Counted from the first letter of the stretch, positions 19,169-27,164 are shown. The stretch is DNA of 64,000 nt from CBIHON01 sp966211965 (GCA_966211965.1 CBIHON010000003.1:124001-188000), one strand, 5' to 3'. The notes: generated by a model from the letters alone, not told the origin. Numbers and translations are program-made.

Positions 19169-19831
19169 CTAGGTAGTATTATGGTTCCGACTGGCAAAAA
19201 TGGTAATACGATCGCCGCTGGGCCAACTGATGTTGTCATACTCAGGGGCTTGACCATCAATGGTTCGGGTGTTGGAAGCACCGGTATTCTCTTTACTTCG
19301 GGTGCGCAATTGCACGTGGAGAATTCTTCGATTTCAGGTTTTGCATCCGATGGCATTTATTTCAACCCAAGCACAGCCAGCAAATTCTTTGCAAATAATG
19401 TGAGCGTACGAAATGTCGGCAATGTTGCGGTACATATCGTCCCGAGCGGATCATCCGCTCCGGCATCAGCATACCTGAACAACGTGAAAATGGCGGGATA
19501 TTCTCGTGGATTGCGTGCCGCGGACTGGTCCACGGTGACTGTCCGTAACAGTGTTGCATCAGATGGCACTATAAATGGCATTGTTGCAAACGGCACGACT
19601 ATGGTAGACATCACTATTGAAAACTCGGTTGTTTCCGGAAATGTTGGGTATGGTCTCGTCGCCAACGGCCCGAACACGACGATCAGGATGTCGAACGTTA
19701 CTGTGTCGAAAAATGGTACCGGAATTGGTGGGCTGACTGGTGGCGCAGTTCTCTCTTTCGGAAATAACCGGGTGAATGGAAATCAGGCGAACGGTATGCC
19801 AACGATGACAGTGAGCCCCGGACAAATTTGA
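19169..19831 (+). pseudogene. 5'-truncated copy of the secreted beta-helix gene
   Basis: From LGSI at 19169 the protein aligns with residues from about 92 to the end of the 16243-17184 product (AAGPTDVVILRGLT is identical, and FGNNRVNG near the end is shared). The signal peptide and first 90 or so residues are missing. The first ATG (19181) falls inside the homologous region and has no ribosome binding site, so a secreted product is unlikely. It looks like a duplicate that lost its 5' end during rearrangement. Confidence 0.75.
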
Positions 19832-19934
19832 TCCTCCAATATAATTCGAGCGGCTTATTTCTGACTATGGTCAAGCGGCAGCGTTTGAATCGATAGCAAT
19901 ATCGGACTAATAGTTTGTTCATACGCCGCCTTCC

Positions 19935-19961
19935 CCCCATTGCATCTGTGATGCGATGGGG
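19935..19961. terminator. Stem-loop between convergent genes
   Basis: CCCCATTGCATC (19935-19946) pairs with GATGCGATGGGG (19950-19961) through 12 positions with one G-U pair and a TGT loop. It lies between the plus-strand beta-helix relic and the minus-strand CMD gene. No T-run follows on either strand. Confidence 0.45.
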
Positions 19962-20023
19962 AATTGGAAATCGTCGTCTTTGCGCTATCGCTTGTTCTGA
20001 TTACTTTATTTATCGTTCTACGC

Positions 20024-20407
20024 TTATTGAACGATCAGCCCTCGTTCAGTAAAGACTTCCTTTGCCGCAAACATCCCATTCAACGCCGCCGGAAATCCTG
20101 CATACACAGTCATCTGCATAATTACCTCAATAATCTCATCCTTCGTGCAGCCGACATTTAGTGCACCATGTAGATGGACTTTCAACTGCGGCACTGCATT
20201 GCCGAGTGCAGTAAGCGCGGCGATCACCGCGATCTTGCGAGACTTGAGATCGAGTCCGGGCCGTGAGCAAATATCGCCAAAGCCGAATTCGATGATGGAG
20301 CGGCCGAGGTTGGGAGCGATGTCCTTGAGACTTTCTATGACGCGCTTGCCTTGCCGATCGTCGATTTCTTCAAGCTTTGCGAGGCCGCGAGTGTAACGAT
20401 CTTCCAT
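20024..20407 (-). CDS. Carboxymuconolactone decarboxylase family protein (copy 1)
   Basis: This 127-residue all-helical AhpD/CMD-type protein contains YTRGLAKLEEIDD, SRPGLDLKSRKI and the core LHGALNVGCTKDEIIEVI. The family includes gamma-carboxymuconolactone decarboxylase and peroxidase-like proteins; the substrate here is unknown. The ATG at 20407 is chosen because AGGAGA lies 7 nt upstream; the ATG at 20413 would touch that site. It is a near copy of the 21552-21929 gene. Both have a MerR-type promoter and a merR relic upstream. Confidence 0.88.
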   Translation of the reverse strand: MEDRYTRGLAKLEEIDDRQGKRVIESLKDIAPNLGRSIIEFGFGDICSRPGLDLKSRKIAVIAALTALGNAVPQLKVHLHGALNVGCTKDEIIEVIMQMTVYAGFPAALNGMFAAKEVFTERGLIVQ

Positions 20408-20526
20408 GGGCATTCTCCTATGCGTATATCAGTTTGCGAAAGGATGGTCATGGAAACGCCGAAGCGGCAATAAATGCCGGCTCTTCATGCAGCCGCGTTA
20501 TCTTGCTTGGCACCTCCGTCTGCCAT
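20408..20526 (-). pseudogene. merR relic in the CMD copy 1 leader
   Basis: The leader starts with an ATG (20526-20524) exactly 9 nt from the -10 box, as in the intact merR at 24752. It shares AAGCAAGAT, a GCG-GC-ATG stretch and a GAGCC-GCAT stretch with the first 57 or so bases of merR. The last 40 bases match the merR 3' end (TCCATGAC, then TACGCATAGGAG beside ACGCAAAGGA). The middle of the gene is gone. Translation would end after 13 codons. Confidence 0.65.
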
Positions 20527-20535
20527 GACCCTGAC

Positions 20536-20566
20536 AGCATAGGTGTTGGAGCGCACTCCAAGTCAA
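20536..20566 (-). promoter_or_regulatory. MerR-type promoter/operator, copy 1
   Basis: On the minus strand, TTGACT (20566-20561) and TATGCT (20541-20536) are separated by 19 bases, the over-long spacer typical of MerR-activated promoters. The spacer holds the dyad TTGGAGTGCGCTCCAA. The same layout occurs at 22060-22090 and 24762-24792. Confidence 0.8.
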
Positions 20567-20598
20567 GTGCTTCGCAAGGGATGTCTTGGTTAGCTACG

Positions 20599-20628
20599 TT
20601 TAGATGTCAGGCATTTAGATGTCAGGCA
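20599..20628. repeat. 15-bp tandem direct repeat
   Basis: TTTAGATGTCAGGCA occurs twice in a row (20599-20613 and 20614-20628), just upstream of the CMD copy 1 promoter. The equivalent site near CMD copy 2 does not have it. Confidence 0.8.
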
Positions 20629-20670
20629 CTGCCGTATGCACTGAACGACAGCACGACCTTCAAAATGTGA

Positions 20671-21201
20671 TTACGCCGTGCGGATAGCAGCATCGACCTC
20701 TACCCTTGCCGCATTGGCGAGCTTCTCCAGATCTGCGCCCATACTCTGTAAGGCACGTACAGCCACACCATATCGGGCTGCGACGACCGCCATGATCACA
20801 TGGGCGCCCAGCAGGGGGATGTCTGGCTCAGCCTTCTGTTGTTCGGCCAACCTCTGCATCAGTATTTGGCTTGAAGGTTGAGCCTTATAGATGCCTTGTC
20901 GGCTAGTGACAGGTAAAGCGGCGCTGTCGATGGAGGCGTGCGGCGGCGCTTCAATGCCGATGCTCCGCAACGCATCATCGTATTGTTGAGCAATTGCCTG
21001 GTGAAATCGGTTTGGGTCGAGCTGTATTTTCTCGAATGCTTTGCGGGCTGTACCGTCAGGGAGTTCCAAGGCGGATAGAAGGAAATGCTCTGCCCCAGGT
21101 TCTTTCTGGCCATCGGCGTTGGCATGTCTTTCGGCACCCAGGCACAGGGCTTTAATGGTACCCATATCGCGAATGCGTTTCTTTAGTGTGCTAAAAAACA
21201 T
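20671..21201 (-). CDS. Clp N-terminal-domain protein
   Basis: This 176-residue protein has two Clp-N-like helical repeats: a first (ADGQKEPGAEHFLLSALELP, Asp/Arg/Ala-rich helices) and a second (SSQILMQRLAEQQ, then LLGAHVIMAVVA). In ClpA/ClpC the N-domain binds substrates and adaptors. Here there is no AAA+ ATPase part, so the protein is a stand-alone N-domain. It begins 9 nt after the HTH gene and is almost certainly co-transcribed with it. It may act as an adaptor or sensor, but this is inference. Confidence 0.8.
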   Translation of the reverse strand: MFFSTLKKRIRDMGTIKALCLGAERHANADGQKEPGAEHFLLSALELPDGTARKAFEKIQLDPNRFHQAIAQQYDDALRSIGIEAPPHASIDSAALPVTSRQGIYKAQPSSQILMQRLAEQQKAEPDIPLLGAHVIMAVVAARYGVAVRALQSMGADLEKLANAARVEVDAAIRTA

Positions 21202-21209
21202 GAAGGCTC

Positions 21210-21434
21210 CTACTTATGCGGATTTGTTCTCGGAAGGGAATTTGCCAAACGCTTATGCGCAGCTTGCTTGGATACGCCAAGAGCTTCTGCAATCTGCGCC
21301 CACGACCAGCCTTGCTCGAGTGCGGCGGCTACCGCGTTACGCTCCAGCTTGTCTGCCATCAAGCGGAGGGCAAGGACCGCGGCCAAGGCTTCCGCCGGAT
21401 CATCGGACGAAGGGAGAGATTTCAGATTCAGCAT
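21210..21434 (-). CDS. Small helix-turn-helix DNA-binding protein
   Basis: This 74-residue protein has a C-terminal HTH of sigma/LuxR-like type (WSWAQIAEALGVSKQAAHKR, residues 43-62). The N-terminal half is an Ala/Leu-rich helix that could dimerise. Its start codon lies inside a perfect palindrome and a second palindrome is immediately upstream, so autoregulation is likely. It forms an operon with the Clp-N protein downstream. Confidence 0.8.
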   Translation of the reverse strand: MLNLKSLPSSDDPAEALAAVLALRLMADKLERNAVAAALEQGWSWAQIAEALGVSKQAAHKRLANSLPRTNPHK

Positions 21435-21484
21435 GCGTCAATAATAGTTGACGCATGCGCATTCGTCAACATTGGTTGACGAAT
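21431..21484 (-). promoter_or_regulatory. Two palindromic operators at the HTH/Clp-N promoter
   Basis: Palindrome 1 is GCATGCGTCAA (21431-21441), 6 nt, TTGACGCATGC (21448-21458). Palindrome 2 is ATTCGTCAAC (21461-21470), ATTG, GTTGACGAAT (21475-21484). Both are perfect and both use GTCAA/TTGAC half-sites. The centres are 28 bp apart, and palindrome 1 covers the start codon. Confidence 0.75.
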
Positions 21485-21551
21485 GACTGGAGTAGTGACG
21501 TAATGGAAAGGTTTTTTTGAAATCTCGATCCGGAAGAAAATGCAGGAGGAT

Positions 21552-21929
21552 CTAAATCAAACCTCTTTCGATGAAAACTTCCTTCGCCGCAAATATGCCG
21601 TTCAAGGCTGCCGGAAAGCCGGCATATAGCGCTATCTGCATCATTACCTCGACGATTTCCTCTTTGGTGCAGCCGACGTTCAGGGCGCCGTGCACATGGA
21701 CTTTGAGTTGAGGGGCGGCATTGCCGAGTGCGGTAAGCGCGGCGACGACCGCGATCTCGCGCGACTTGAGATCGAGCCCCGGCCGCGAATAAATATCGCC
21801 GAAGCCAAATTCGATGATATAGCGGCCAAGGTCGGGGGCGACGTCTTTCAGGCTTTCTATGACGCGTTCGCCTTGCTTGCCGTCGATTTCCTCGAGCTTT
21901 GCGAGGCCGCGAGCGTAACGATTTTCCAT
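21552..21929 (-). CDS. Carboxymuconolactone decarboxylase family protein (copy 2)
   Basis: This 125-residue protein differs from copy 1 at roughly one residue in six, and the family core VHGALNVGCTKEEIVEV is intact. AGGAAA precedes the ATG at 21929. The long leader holds a MerR-type promoter and merR fragments like those of copy 1. The two copies flank the HTH/Clp-N pair, so the cassette was duplicated around it or the pair was inserted between them. The substrate is unknown. Confidence 0.88.
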   Translation of the reverse strand: MENRYARGLAKLEEIDGKQGERVIESLKDVAPDLGRYIIEFGFGDIYSRPGLDLKSREIAVVAALTALGNAAPQLKVHVHGALNVGCTKEEIVEVMMQIALYAGFPAALNGIFAAKEVFIERGLI

Positions 21930-22050
21930 GATTGTTTCCTATGCGTTTGTCAGTTTCCGGAGGTTGGCCATGGAAGATTCGAAGCTGCGATGAACGGCGA
22001 TTTTTTCTTGCTGCTGCTGCGCAACCTTTTATCGCGATCTCCTCTGCCAT
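21930..22050 (-). pseudogene. merR relic in the CMD copy 2 leader
   Basis: It starts with an ATG (22050-22048) 9 nt from the -10 box and reads MAEEIAIKG, like MAGEITISK of the intact MerR. It then jumps to a match with the merR 3' end: TCGAATCTTCCATG here against TCGAATCCTCCATG in merR, then AAACGCATAGGAAA against TTAACGCAAAGGAA. Roughly 100 central codons are missing. The frame runs on through the CMD gene out of phase, so it is not functional. Confidence 0.75.
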
Positions 22051-22059
22051 GAATCTGAC

Positions 22060-22090
22060 AGCATAGATGTTGGAGCGTACTCTAAGTCAA
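22060..22090 (-). promoter_or_regulatory. MerR-type promoter/operator, copy 2
   Basis: On the minus strand, TTGACT (22090-22085) and TATGCT (22065-22060) are separated by 19 bases. The spacer contains GAGTACGCTC flanked by TA and CAA, a dyad close to that of copy 1. Confidence 0.8.
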
Positions 22091-22321
22091 GCACTCCGAT
22101 GGGGCAATTGTGACAGGGCGTATTCAGAGGCTGCCGTACGCGCTGAACGGCAGCACGATATTGGGACGATATGCTGGTCGTCGCGGATTCGAACATCCAC
22201 TCCGTGAATGGACCCGGCGTATACGATGTCGTCAAGATTGACCAATGTGCCGTCGTTGTTTCAAAGGGTTCCGGCGATCATAGCCTGTTTCGATGTGACG
22301 GAGGGTGCGAGAACCCGAGGT

Positions 22322-22810
22322 TCACTCGGGTGCATCTTTTCGAAGACGTCGAAAATTAGAGAGCGTCTTGACTACTTCAGTCCCCTTGAGATTGAAGAGT
22401 GCTCGGGAGCCGGTAGGCCAAAGGACCAGGTTGTCAGGCCCATTCGGGACGAAGAACAAGTAATCGAAGCCGGCCAACAGGCCGAGGCTGCAATTCCCAG
22501 GGCCGAACACGAAGTCTTTAACCTTATTGTCTGCAGGTGGCTTGCCCTTGAGGACCTCAATCACGCAGAAATCGGCTTCAACCGCCGCAATGGATTCCTT
22601 GCTGTCGGTTGGCTGAAAAGATTTTTCTTCTGTTCGGTAGACATGTGCGACGAATACCGAGTTTGCCTTTGCAAACAGTTGTTCGTCAGTGGGCTTTTCA
22701 CCGGTTATTGAGCATGCGATCGCGCCGGTCGAAACGAATGGCAATGCTATAAATGTGAGGGAAAGTAAGATGTGGCCCTGTACGAACGAAGCCCGAGTTT
22801 TAGCTTCCAT
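22322..22810 (-). CDS. Secreted hypothetical protein
   Basis: I take the ATG at 22810 (GGAAG 7 nt upstream), giving 162 residues; the frame extends further upstream without support. A signal peptide (HILLSLTFIALPFVSTGAIA) is followed by CSITGEKP, so Cys may be lipid-modified or start a disulphide. The body has SVFVAHVYRTEEK and FCVIEVLKG, then FGPGNCSLGLLAG, a beta-rich pattern seen in periplasmic proteins of unknown role. No function is assigned. Confidence 0.65.
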   Translation of the reverse strand: MEAKTRASFVQGHILLSLTFIALPFVSTGAIACSITGEKPTDEQLFAKANSVFVAHVYRTEEKSFQPTDSKESIAAVEADFCVIEVLKGKPPADNKVKDFVFGPGNCSLGLLAGFDYLFFVPNGPDNLVLWPTGSRALFNLKGTEVVKTLSNFRRLRKDAPE

Positions 22811-22898
22811 AGTGCTTCCATATTCCAGTAGCTCGTTATATGCTTCTTCTTGCTCAATGCGCGCCACCTCTCGTGTTTCACCCGATCCAACGTTCGAG

Positions 22899-23444
22899 TT
22901 AGGCGACGTTTGCCCCATGCATGGCGTTCTGTGCGGAGTACGCACCGAGTCGCCGCTCGGGTTCGTGCCGGTGTAGAAATTTCGTCAAGGAGTCAGGAGG
23001 AGAGGCGAGACCCTTATCTTCGAGTATTTGACCGACGCTTCCACGGTGATAGCCGCCATGTGTAATGACGTGCAGCAATATCTCTTCGCAAGACATTGCG
23101 CCTCTGTCTCCGTCGACGAATGTGAAGTGCAGGTGCTGTTTCAAGCGTTCAGCGCTGATGCTGGATGCAAGCTGAAGATACCAGTCATCTGTGGCACGGA
23201 CGATCTCGCGTAACTCCGGCAAGCTTGGAGTCTGTTCAGAGTTTGTTGCCTTGAAGTGCTGCGTGGCGGTACCTGTCAAATGGTTCTGAAATATTCGATC
23301 CACGACGTTGACGTGATCGAGTATATGAAGCATGGCATGGAACTCTCTGGGATGTTGCTTCGCATCGAACTTTTCGAGAGCAGCATGGAGTTCCGTGTTA
23401 GCCCAGGCTTTGTATTTAAACAGTGAAACGAGAATGCTGTTCAT
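22899..23444 (-). CDS. DinB-family protein
   Basis: This protein has 181 residues from the ATG at 23444. It is a DinB-like four-helix bundle with the three expected metal-ligand histidine positions: HILDHVNVVD near residue 40 and HVITHGGYHRGSVGQIL near residue 130. Members are metal-dependent and often act in thiol-dependent or damage-related chemistry, but the substrate is unknown. The stop codon lies in a sequence resembling half of an integron attC site (22884-22907), which is discussed separately. Confidence 0.8.
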   Translation of the reverse strand: MNSILVSLFKYKAWANTELHAALEKFDAKQHPREFHAMLHILDHVNVVDRIFQNHLTGTATQHFKATNSEQTPSLPELREIVRATDDWYLQLASSISAERLKQHLHFTFVDGDRGAMSCEEILLHVITHGGYHRGSVGQILEDKGLASPPDSLTKFLHRHEPERRLGAYSAQNAMHGANVA

Positions 23445-23522
23445 GGCGACCAGATTTCCTGGTGGTTGCAATTGTTGGAACAAGGATAACTGTGAGCCAG
23501 TCAGGAATGCTTGGCTGCGTCT

Positions 23523-24344
23523 TCATGCAACAAACTCCACGGCCAGATCCGGAAGTGCAATGCCTTGTACCTTCGAATGCCATGACTCACCTGGCCGAAT
23601 AGCCTTGGCTGTCGTGACCGTGCCGGTTGTCACGATTTCATCGGCTTGTATCGGCAAGGACTTTGACTGTTTTGAGAGAACCGCGATCAGGTGCGCCAAA
23701 GCATTCAGCGGATTTCCTAGTACGTTGGAACCGCGGCCGCCTTCTATCAGTTTTCCATCGCATGAAAGTTCGAGGGAAAACGACTGGAGCACGGTCACCG
23801 GATCTGGAGCCAACTGGTCGATGTCTACCGGTTCGCCCACCAGAAGAGTTCCATGCAGCGCGCAATTGGCGACGGCATCGGCAGGTTGGAATTTCCAGCC
23901 TGGATAATGACAGTGAACTATCTCAAAGGCATGTGCGACCCAGTCGATGCATCCGACCAAGGTTTCGACGTCAGCTCCAATGGGCGGCGCAGAGCGGAAG
24001 TGAAAAACAATCTCGGGTTCGATCATGGGGGCGGCGAACTGTCCGAGGCTGCAGCTCCCTGTGTTCTTCGCCAAGTACGTGACCGTATGGTTGTACATAT
24101 AAGCCCAGATCGGTTCCCGGACCCCGTAGACATCCCACATGGCAGAATTCGTGAAACCGATTTTCCGGCCTGCGGGCCTAGCCCCCGTGGACACCCGATC
24201 GTCATGGATGAGTTGAGCTACGGCATACGCGGAGTGCAGATCGAACTCCGGAATACGCGACGTAAACGTTTCAATCTGCTGCACCTCAAGTTGTGCGGTT
24301 TGTATTTGTGAGGCGATATCTTGAAGTCTTGACGCGGTAAGCAT
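23523..24344 (-). CDS. 2-keto-4-pentenoate hydratase-like protein (fumarylacetoacetase superfamily)
   Basis: This protein has 273 residues. Family segments include GRKIGFTNSAMWDVYGV, MIEPEIVFHF (metal-binding Glu pair), GCIDWVAHAFEIVHCHYPGW and VLGNPLNALAHLIAVL. Members hydrate 2-hydroxypenta-2,4-dienoate or decarboxylate related acids in aromatic meta-cleavage pathways. It starts 15 nt after merR and should be under the same MerR-type promoter. Other meta-cleavage genes are absent nearby. Confidence 0.82.
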   Translation of the reverse strand: MLTASRLQDIASQIQTAQLEVQQIETFTSRIPEFDLHSAYAVAQLIHDDRVSTGARPAGRKIGFTNSAMWDVYGVREPIWAYMYNHTVTYLAKNTGSCSLGQFAAPMIEPEIVFHFRSAPPIGADVETLVGCIDWVAHAFEIVHCHYPGWKFQPADAVANCALHGTLLVGEPVDIDQLAPDPVTVLQSFSLELSCDGKLIEGGRGSNVLGNPLNALAHLIAVLSKQSKSLPIQADEIVTTGTVTTAKAIRPGESWHSKVQGIALPDLAVEFVA

Positions 24345-24359
24345 TGTTCTTCCTTTGCG

Positions 24360-24752
24360 TTAATCGGATTGCGGAGGGTTCGTCATGGAGGATTCGAGAG
24401 CACGATAATATCCGACCTTGTCCTGCAAAATCACGAGGCAGGCTTGCAGCTCATCGATGCGGGCACGCACAGAATCGGTGTGTGCTTCGAGCAGGGCTCG
24501 CCGCTCGGGAATGCTGCTGTCGCCGGCGCGGCGGTATGCGGCAAACTCCAGCATGCGGCTGATCGGCATGCCGGTGGTGCGCAGCCGTGTGATGAACGCG
24601 AGCCAATCGACATCCTGCGTCGAATAGCGGCGATGTCCGTCAGCGCCGCGGCCGACCGCTTGCATCAGGCCGATGCGTTCGTAATAGCGAAGTGTATGCG
24701 GGCTCAACCCGCATAGCTGCGCCATCTTGCTTATCGTGATTTCACCCGCCAT
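24360..24752 (-). CDS. MerR-family transcriptional regulator
   Basis: This protein has 130 residues. The N-terminal winged HTH reads ISKMAQLCGLSPHTLRYYER with the RYST wing, followed by the dimerisation helix (PERRALLEAHTDSVRARIDE). There is no C-terminal cysteine cluster of a metal sensor, so the effector is probably organic or redox-related. It is predicted to bind its own promoter at 24762-24792 and the matching sites at 20536-20566 and 22060-22090. Its start lies about 3 nt from the expected transcription start, so the mRNA is near-leaderless. Confidence 0.88.
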   Translation of the reverse strand: MAGEITISKMAQLCGLSPHTLRYYERIGLMQAVGRGADGHRRYSTQDVDWLAFITRLRTTGMPISRMLEFAAYRRAGDSSIPERRALLEAHTDSVRARIDELQACLVILQDKVGYYRALESSMTNPPQSD

Positions 24753-24761
24753 GGCACTGAG

Positions 24762-24792
24762 AGCTCAGGAGTTGGAGTGGATTCTAAGTCAA
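24762..24792 (-). promoter_or_regulatory. MerR-type promoter/operator of merR-hydratase operon
   Basis: On the minus strand, TTGACT (24792-24787) and TGAGCT (24767-24762) are separated by a 19-base spacer with AATCCACTCCAA. The -10 is weaker than in the two CMD promoters. Spacing to the ATG (9 nt) is identical in all three. Confidence 0.75.
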
Positions 24793-24911
24793 GTCGTATT
24801 GTGCCGTGGCCGAAAAAAAGGAGAGATGCCTTCCGACGTCGCGGCTGCGAGACCGCGGAGTGCAGGATCGGCGCACTCGGCATTTTCGGCCCGTGCGATT
24901 GCCGCGAAAAA

Positions 24912-27164
24912 CTATTGGCGCACGCAATCCACAAAATACCCGCGCTTGCCGTCGACTTCCCTGGTCACGAGGCCATGCACGTCGGTTTCGAAGCCTGGGA
25001 ATTTCTCATTGAAGTCGCGCGCGAACTTGAGGTAGTCGACAATGGTCTTGTTGAAACGCTCGCCCGGAATCAGCAGCGGGATGCCAGGCGGGTAGGGCGT
25101 CAGCAGGATGGAGGTGACGCGGCCTTCCAGCTCGTCGATCGAGACGCGTTCGATTTCACGGTGAGCCATCTTGGCGAATGCATCCGACGGTTTCATCGCC
25201 GGCTGCATGTCGGACAGGTACATCTCCGTGGTCAAACGCGCCACGTCGTAGGCCTTGTAGAAATCGTGGATCTGCTGGCACAGGTCGCGCAGACCGATGC
25301 GCTCGTAGCGCGGGTTGGCACCGGTGAATTCGGGCAGGATGCGCCACATCGGCTGGTTCTTGTCGTAGTCGTCCTTGAACTGCTGCAGCGCGGTCAAGAG
25401 CGTGTTCCAGCGGCCCTTGGTGATGCCGATGGTAAACATGATGAAGAACGAATACAGTCCGCATTTTTCAATGATGACGCCGTGCTCGGCCAGGTATTTT
25501 GTGACGATCGAGGCCGGGATGCCGGTCTCGCTGAACTTGCCGTCGATCGACAGGCCCGGGGTGATCAGCGTGGCCTTGATCGGGTCGAGCATGTTGAAGC
25601 CGGCCGCGAGCTTGCCGAATCCGTGCCAGTCGTCCTCGGCGCGGATCATCCAATCTTCGCGCGAGCCAATGCCGTCCTCGGCGAACGTGTCCGGTCCCCA
25701 CACCTGGAACCACCAGTCCTGGCCCCACTCCTGGTCGATCTTGCGCATCGCACGGCGGAAGTCGAGCGCTTCCAGGATGCTTTCTTCCACCAGTGCGGTG
25801 CCGCCCGGCGCTTCCATCATTGCGGCGGCGACGTCGCAGGAGGCGATGATCGAGTACTGCGGCGAGGTCGAGGTGTGCATCAGGTAGGCTTCGTTGAACG
25901 CGTCCTGGTCGAGCTTGACGGTCTCCGATTCGCGCACCAGGATCTGCGAGGCCTGCGACAGGCCTGCCAGCAATTTGTGCGTCGATTGTGTTGAAAAGAT
26001 CATCGACTCCTTGGCGCGCGGGCGATCCTTGCCGATTGCGTGCATGTCCTTGTAAAAATCATGGAAAGTTGCATGCGGCAGCCAGGCTTCGTCGAAGTGC
26101 AGGGTGTCGATTTTGCCGTCCAGCATTTGCTTGAGCGTCTCGACGTTGTAGACCACGCCGTCGTAGGTCGACTGCGTGATGGTCAGAATGCGCGGTTTCT
26201 TGTTGATGGCTTCGCGTGCGAACGGGTTGGCTTCGATTTTTTTCTGGATGTTTTCGATCGTGAATTCTTCCAGGGGGATCGGGCCGATGATGCCGAGGTG
26301 ATTGCGGGTCGGCATCAGGAAGACGGGAATCGCGCCGCACATGATGATCGAGTGCAGGATCGATTTGTGGCAGTTGCGGTCGACCACCACGATGTCGCCG
26401 GGCGCCACCGTCGAATGCCAGACCATCTTGTTCGAGGTCGATGTGCCGTTGGTGACGAAATAGCAATGGTCGGCGTTGAAGATGCGCGCGGCATTGCGTT
26501 CCGATGCGGCGACCGGGCCGGTGTGGTCGAGCAGTTGTCCGAGTTCTTCCACCGCGTTGCAGACGTCGGCGCGCAGCATGTTTTCGCCGAAGAACTGGTG
26601 GAACATCTGGCCGATCGGCGATTTCAGGAAGGCCACGCCGCCCGAGTGACCGGGGCAGTGCCAGGAATACGAACCGTCGTTGGCGTAATGCACCAGCGCG
26701 CGGAAGAAGGGCGGCGACAGGCCGTCGAGATAGGACTTGGCTTCGCGGATGATGTGGCGCGCGACAAACTCGGGCGTGTCCTCGAACATGTGGATGAAGC
26801 CGTGCAGTTCGCGCAGGATGTCATTCGGGATATGGCGCGAGGTGCGGGTTTCGCCGTACAGGTAGATCGGGATGTCGGCGTTCTTGTAGCGGATTTCCTC
26901 GACGAAGGCGCGCAGCGATTTGAGCGCATGATCGGTTTCTTCGAGCGAGCCGGCGCCGAATTCCTCGTCGTCGATCGACAGGATGAAAGCCGAGGCGCGC
27001 GATTGCTGCTGCGCGAATTGCGACAGGTCGCCGTAGCTTGTTACGCCCAGAACTTCCATGCCTTCTTTTTCCATGGCGTCGGCCAGCGCGCGGATGCCCA
27101 GGCCGGAGGTATTTTCAGAGCGGAAGTCTTCGTCGATGATGACGATGGGGAAGCGGAATTTCAT
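24912..27164 (-). CDS. Arginine/lysine/ornithine decarboxylase (PLP fold type I)
   Basis: This 750-residue protein follows the inducible Orn/Lys/Arg decarboxylase layout: an N-terminal receiver-like wing domain (1-130), a PLP-binding core (from about 150) and a C-terminal domain. The PLP lysine is K397 in FSTQSTHKLLAGLSQ, and the cofactor-binding segments FVTNGTSTSNK and HFDEAWLPH are present. It makes a polyamine or diamine with consumption of a proton. Substrate cannot be fixed by eye; arginine is the usual assignment in Burkholderiales. It appears monocistronic. Confidence 0.9.
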   Translation of the reverse strand: MKFRFPIVIIDEDFRSENTSGLGIRALADAMEKEGMEVLGVTSYGDLSQFAQQQSRASAFILSIDDEEFGAGSLEETDHALKSLRAFVEEIRYKNADIPIYLYGETRTSRHIPNDILRELHGFIHMFEDTPEFVARHIIREAKSYLDGLSPPFFRALVHYANDGSYSWHCPGHSGGVAFLKSPIGQMFHQFFGENMLRADVCNAVEELGQLLDHTGPVAASERNAARIFNADHCYFVTNGTSTSNKMVWHSTVAPGDIVVVDRNCHKSILHSIIMCGAIPVFLMPTRNHLGIIGPIPLEEFTIENIQKKIEANPFAREAINKKPRILTITQSTYDGVVYNVETLKQMLDGKIDTLHFDEAWLPHATFHDFYKDMHAIGKDRPRAKESMIFSTQSTHKLLAGLSQASQILVRESETVKLDQDAFNEAYLMHTSTSPQYSIIASCDVAAAMMEAPGGTALVEESILEALDFRRAMRKIDQEWGQDWWFQVWGPDTFAEDGIGSREDWMIRAEDDWHGFGKLAAGFNMLDPIKATLITPGLSIDGKFSETGIPASIVTKYLAEHGVIIEKCGLYSFFIMFTIGITKGRWNTLLTALQQFKDDYDKNQPMWRILPEFTGANPRYERIGLRDLCQQIHDFYKAYDVARLTTEMYLSDMQPAMKPSDAFAKMAHREIERVSIDELEGRVTSILLTPYPPGIPLLIPGERFNKTIVDYLKFARDFNEKFPGFETDVHGLVTREVDGKRGYFVDCVRQ

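Noticed and set aside
20408..20526. A 13-codon leader peptide (MADGGAKQDNAAA) as an attenuator before CMD copy 1
   Set aside because: The sequence matches merR ends and the CMD copy 2 leader lacks a matching short peptide, so a merR relic explains it better.
22884..22907. Half of an integron attC-like site (GATCCAACGTTCGAGTTAGGC, reverse of TAACTC-AACGTTGGATC) at the DinB stop
   Set aside because: Only one half resembles attC. I could not find the partner half within 100 bases, nor a cassette array or integrase, so it is too weak to call.
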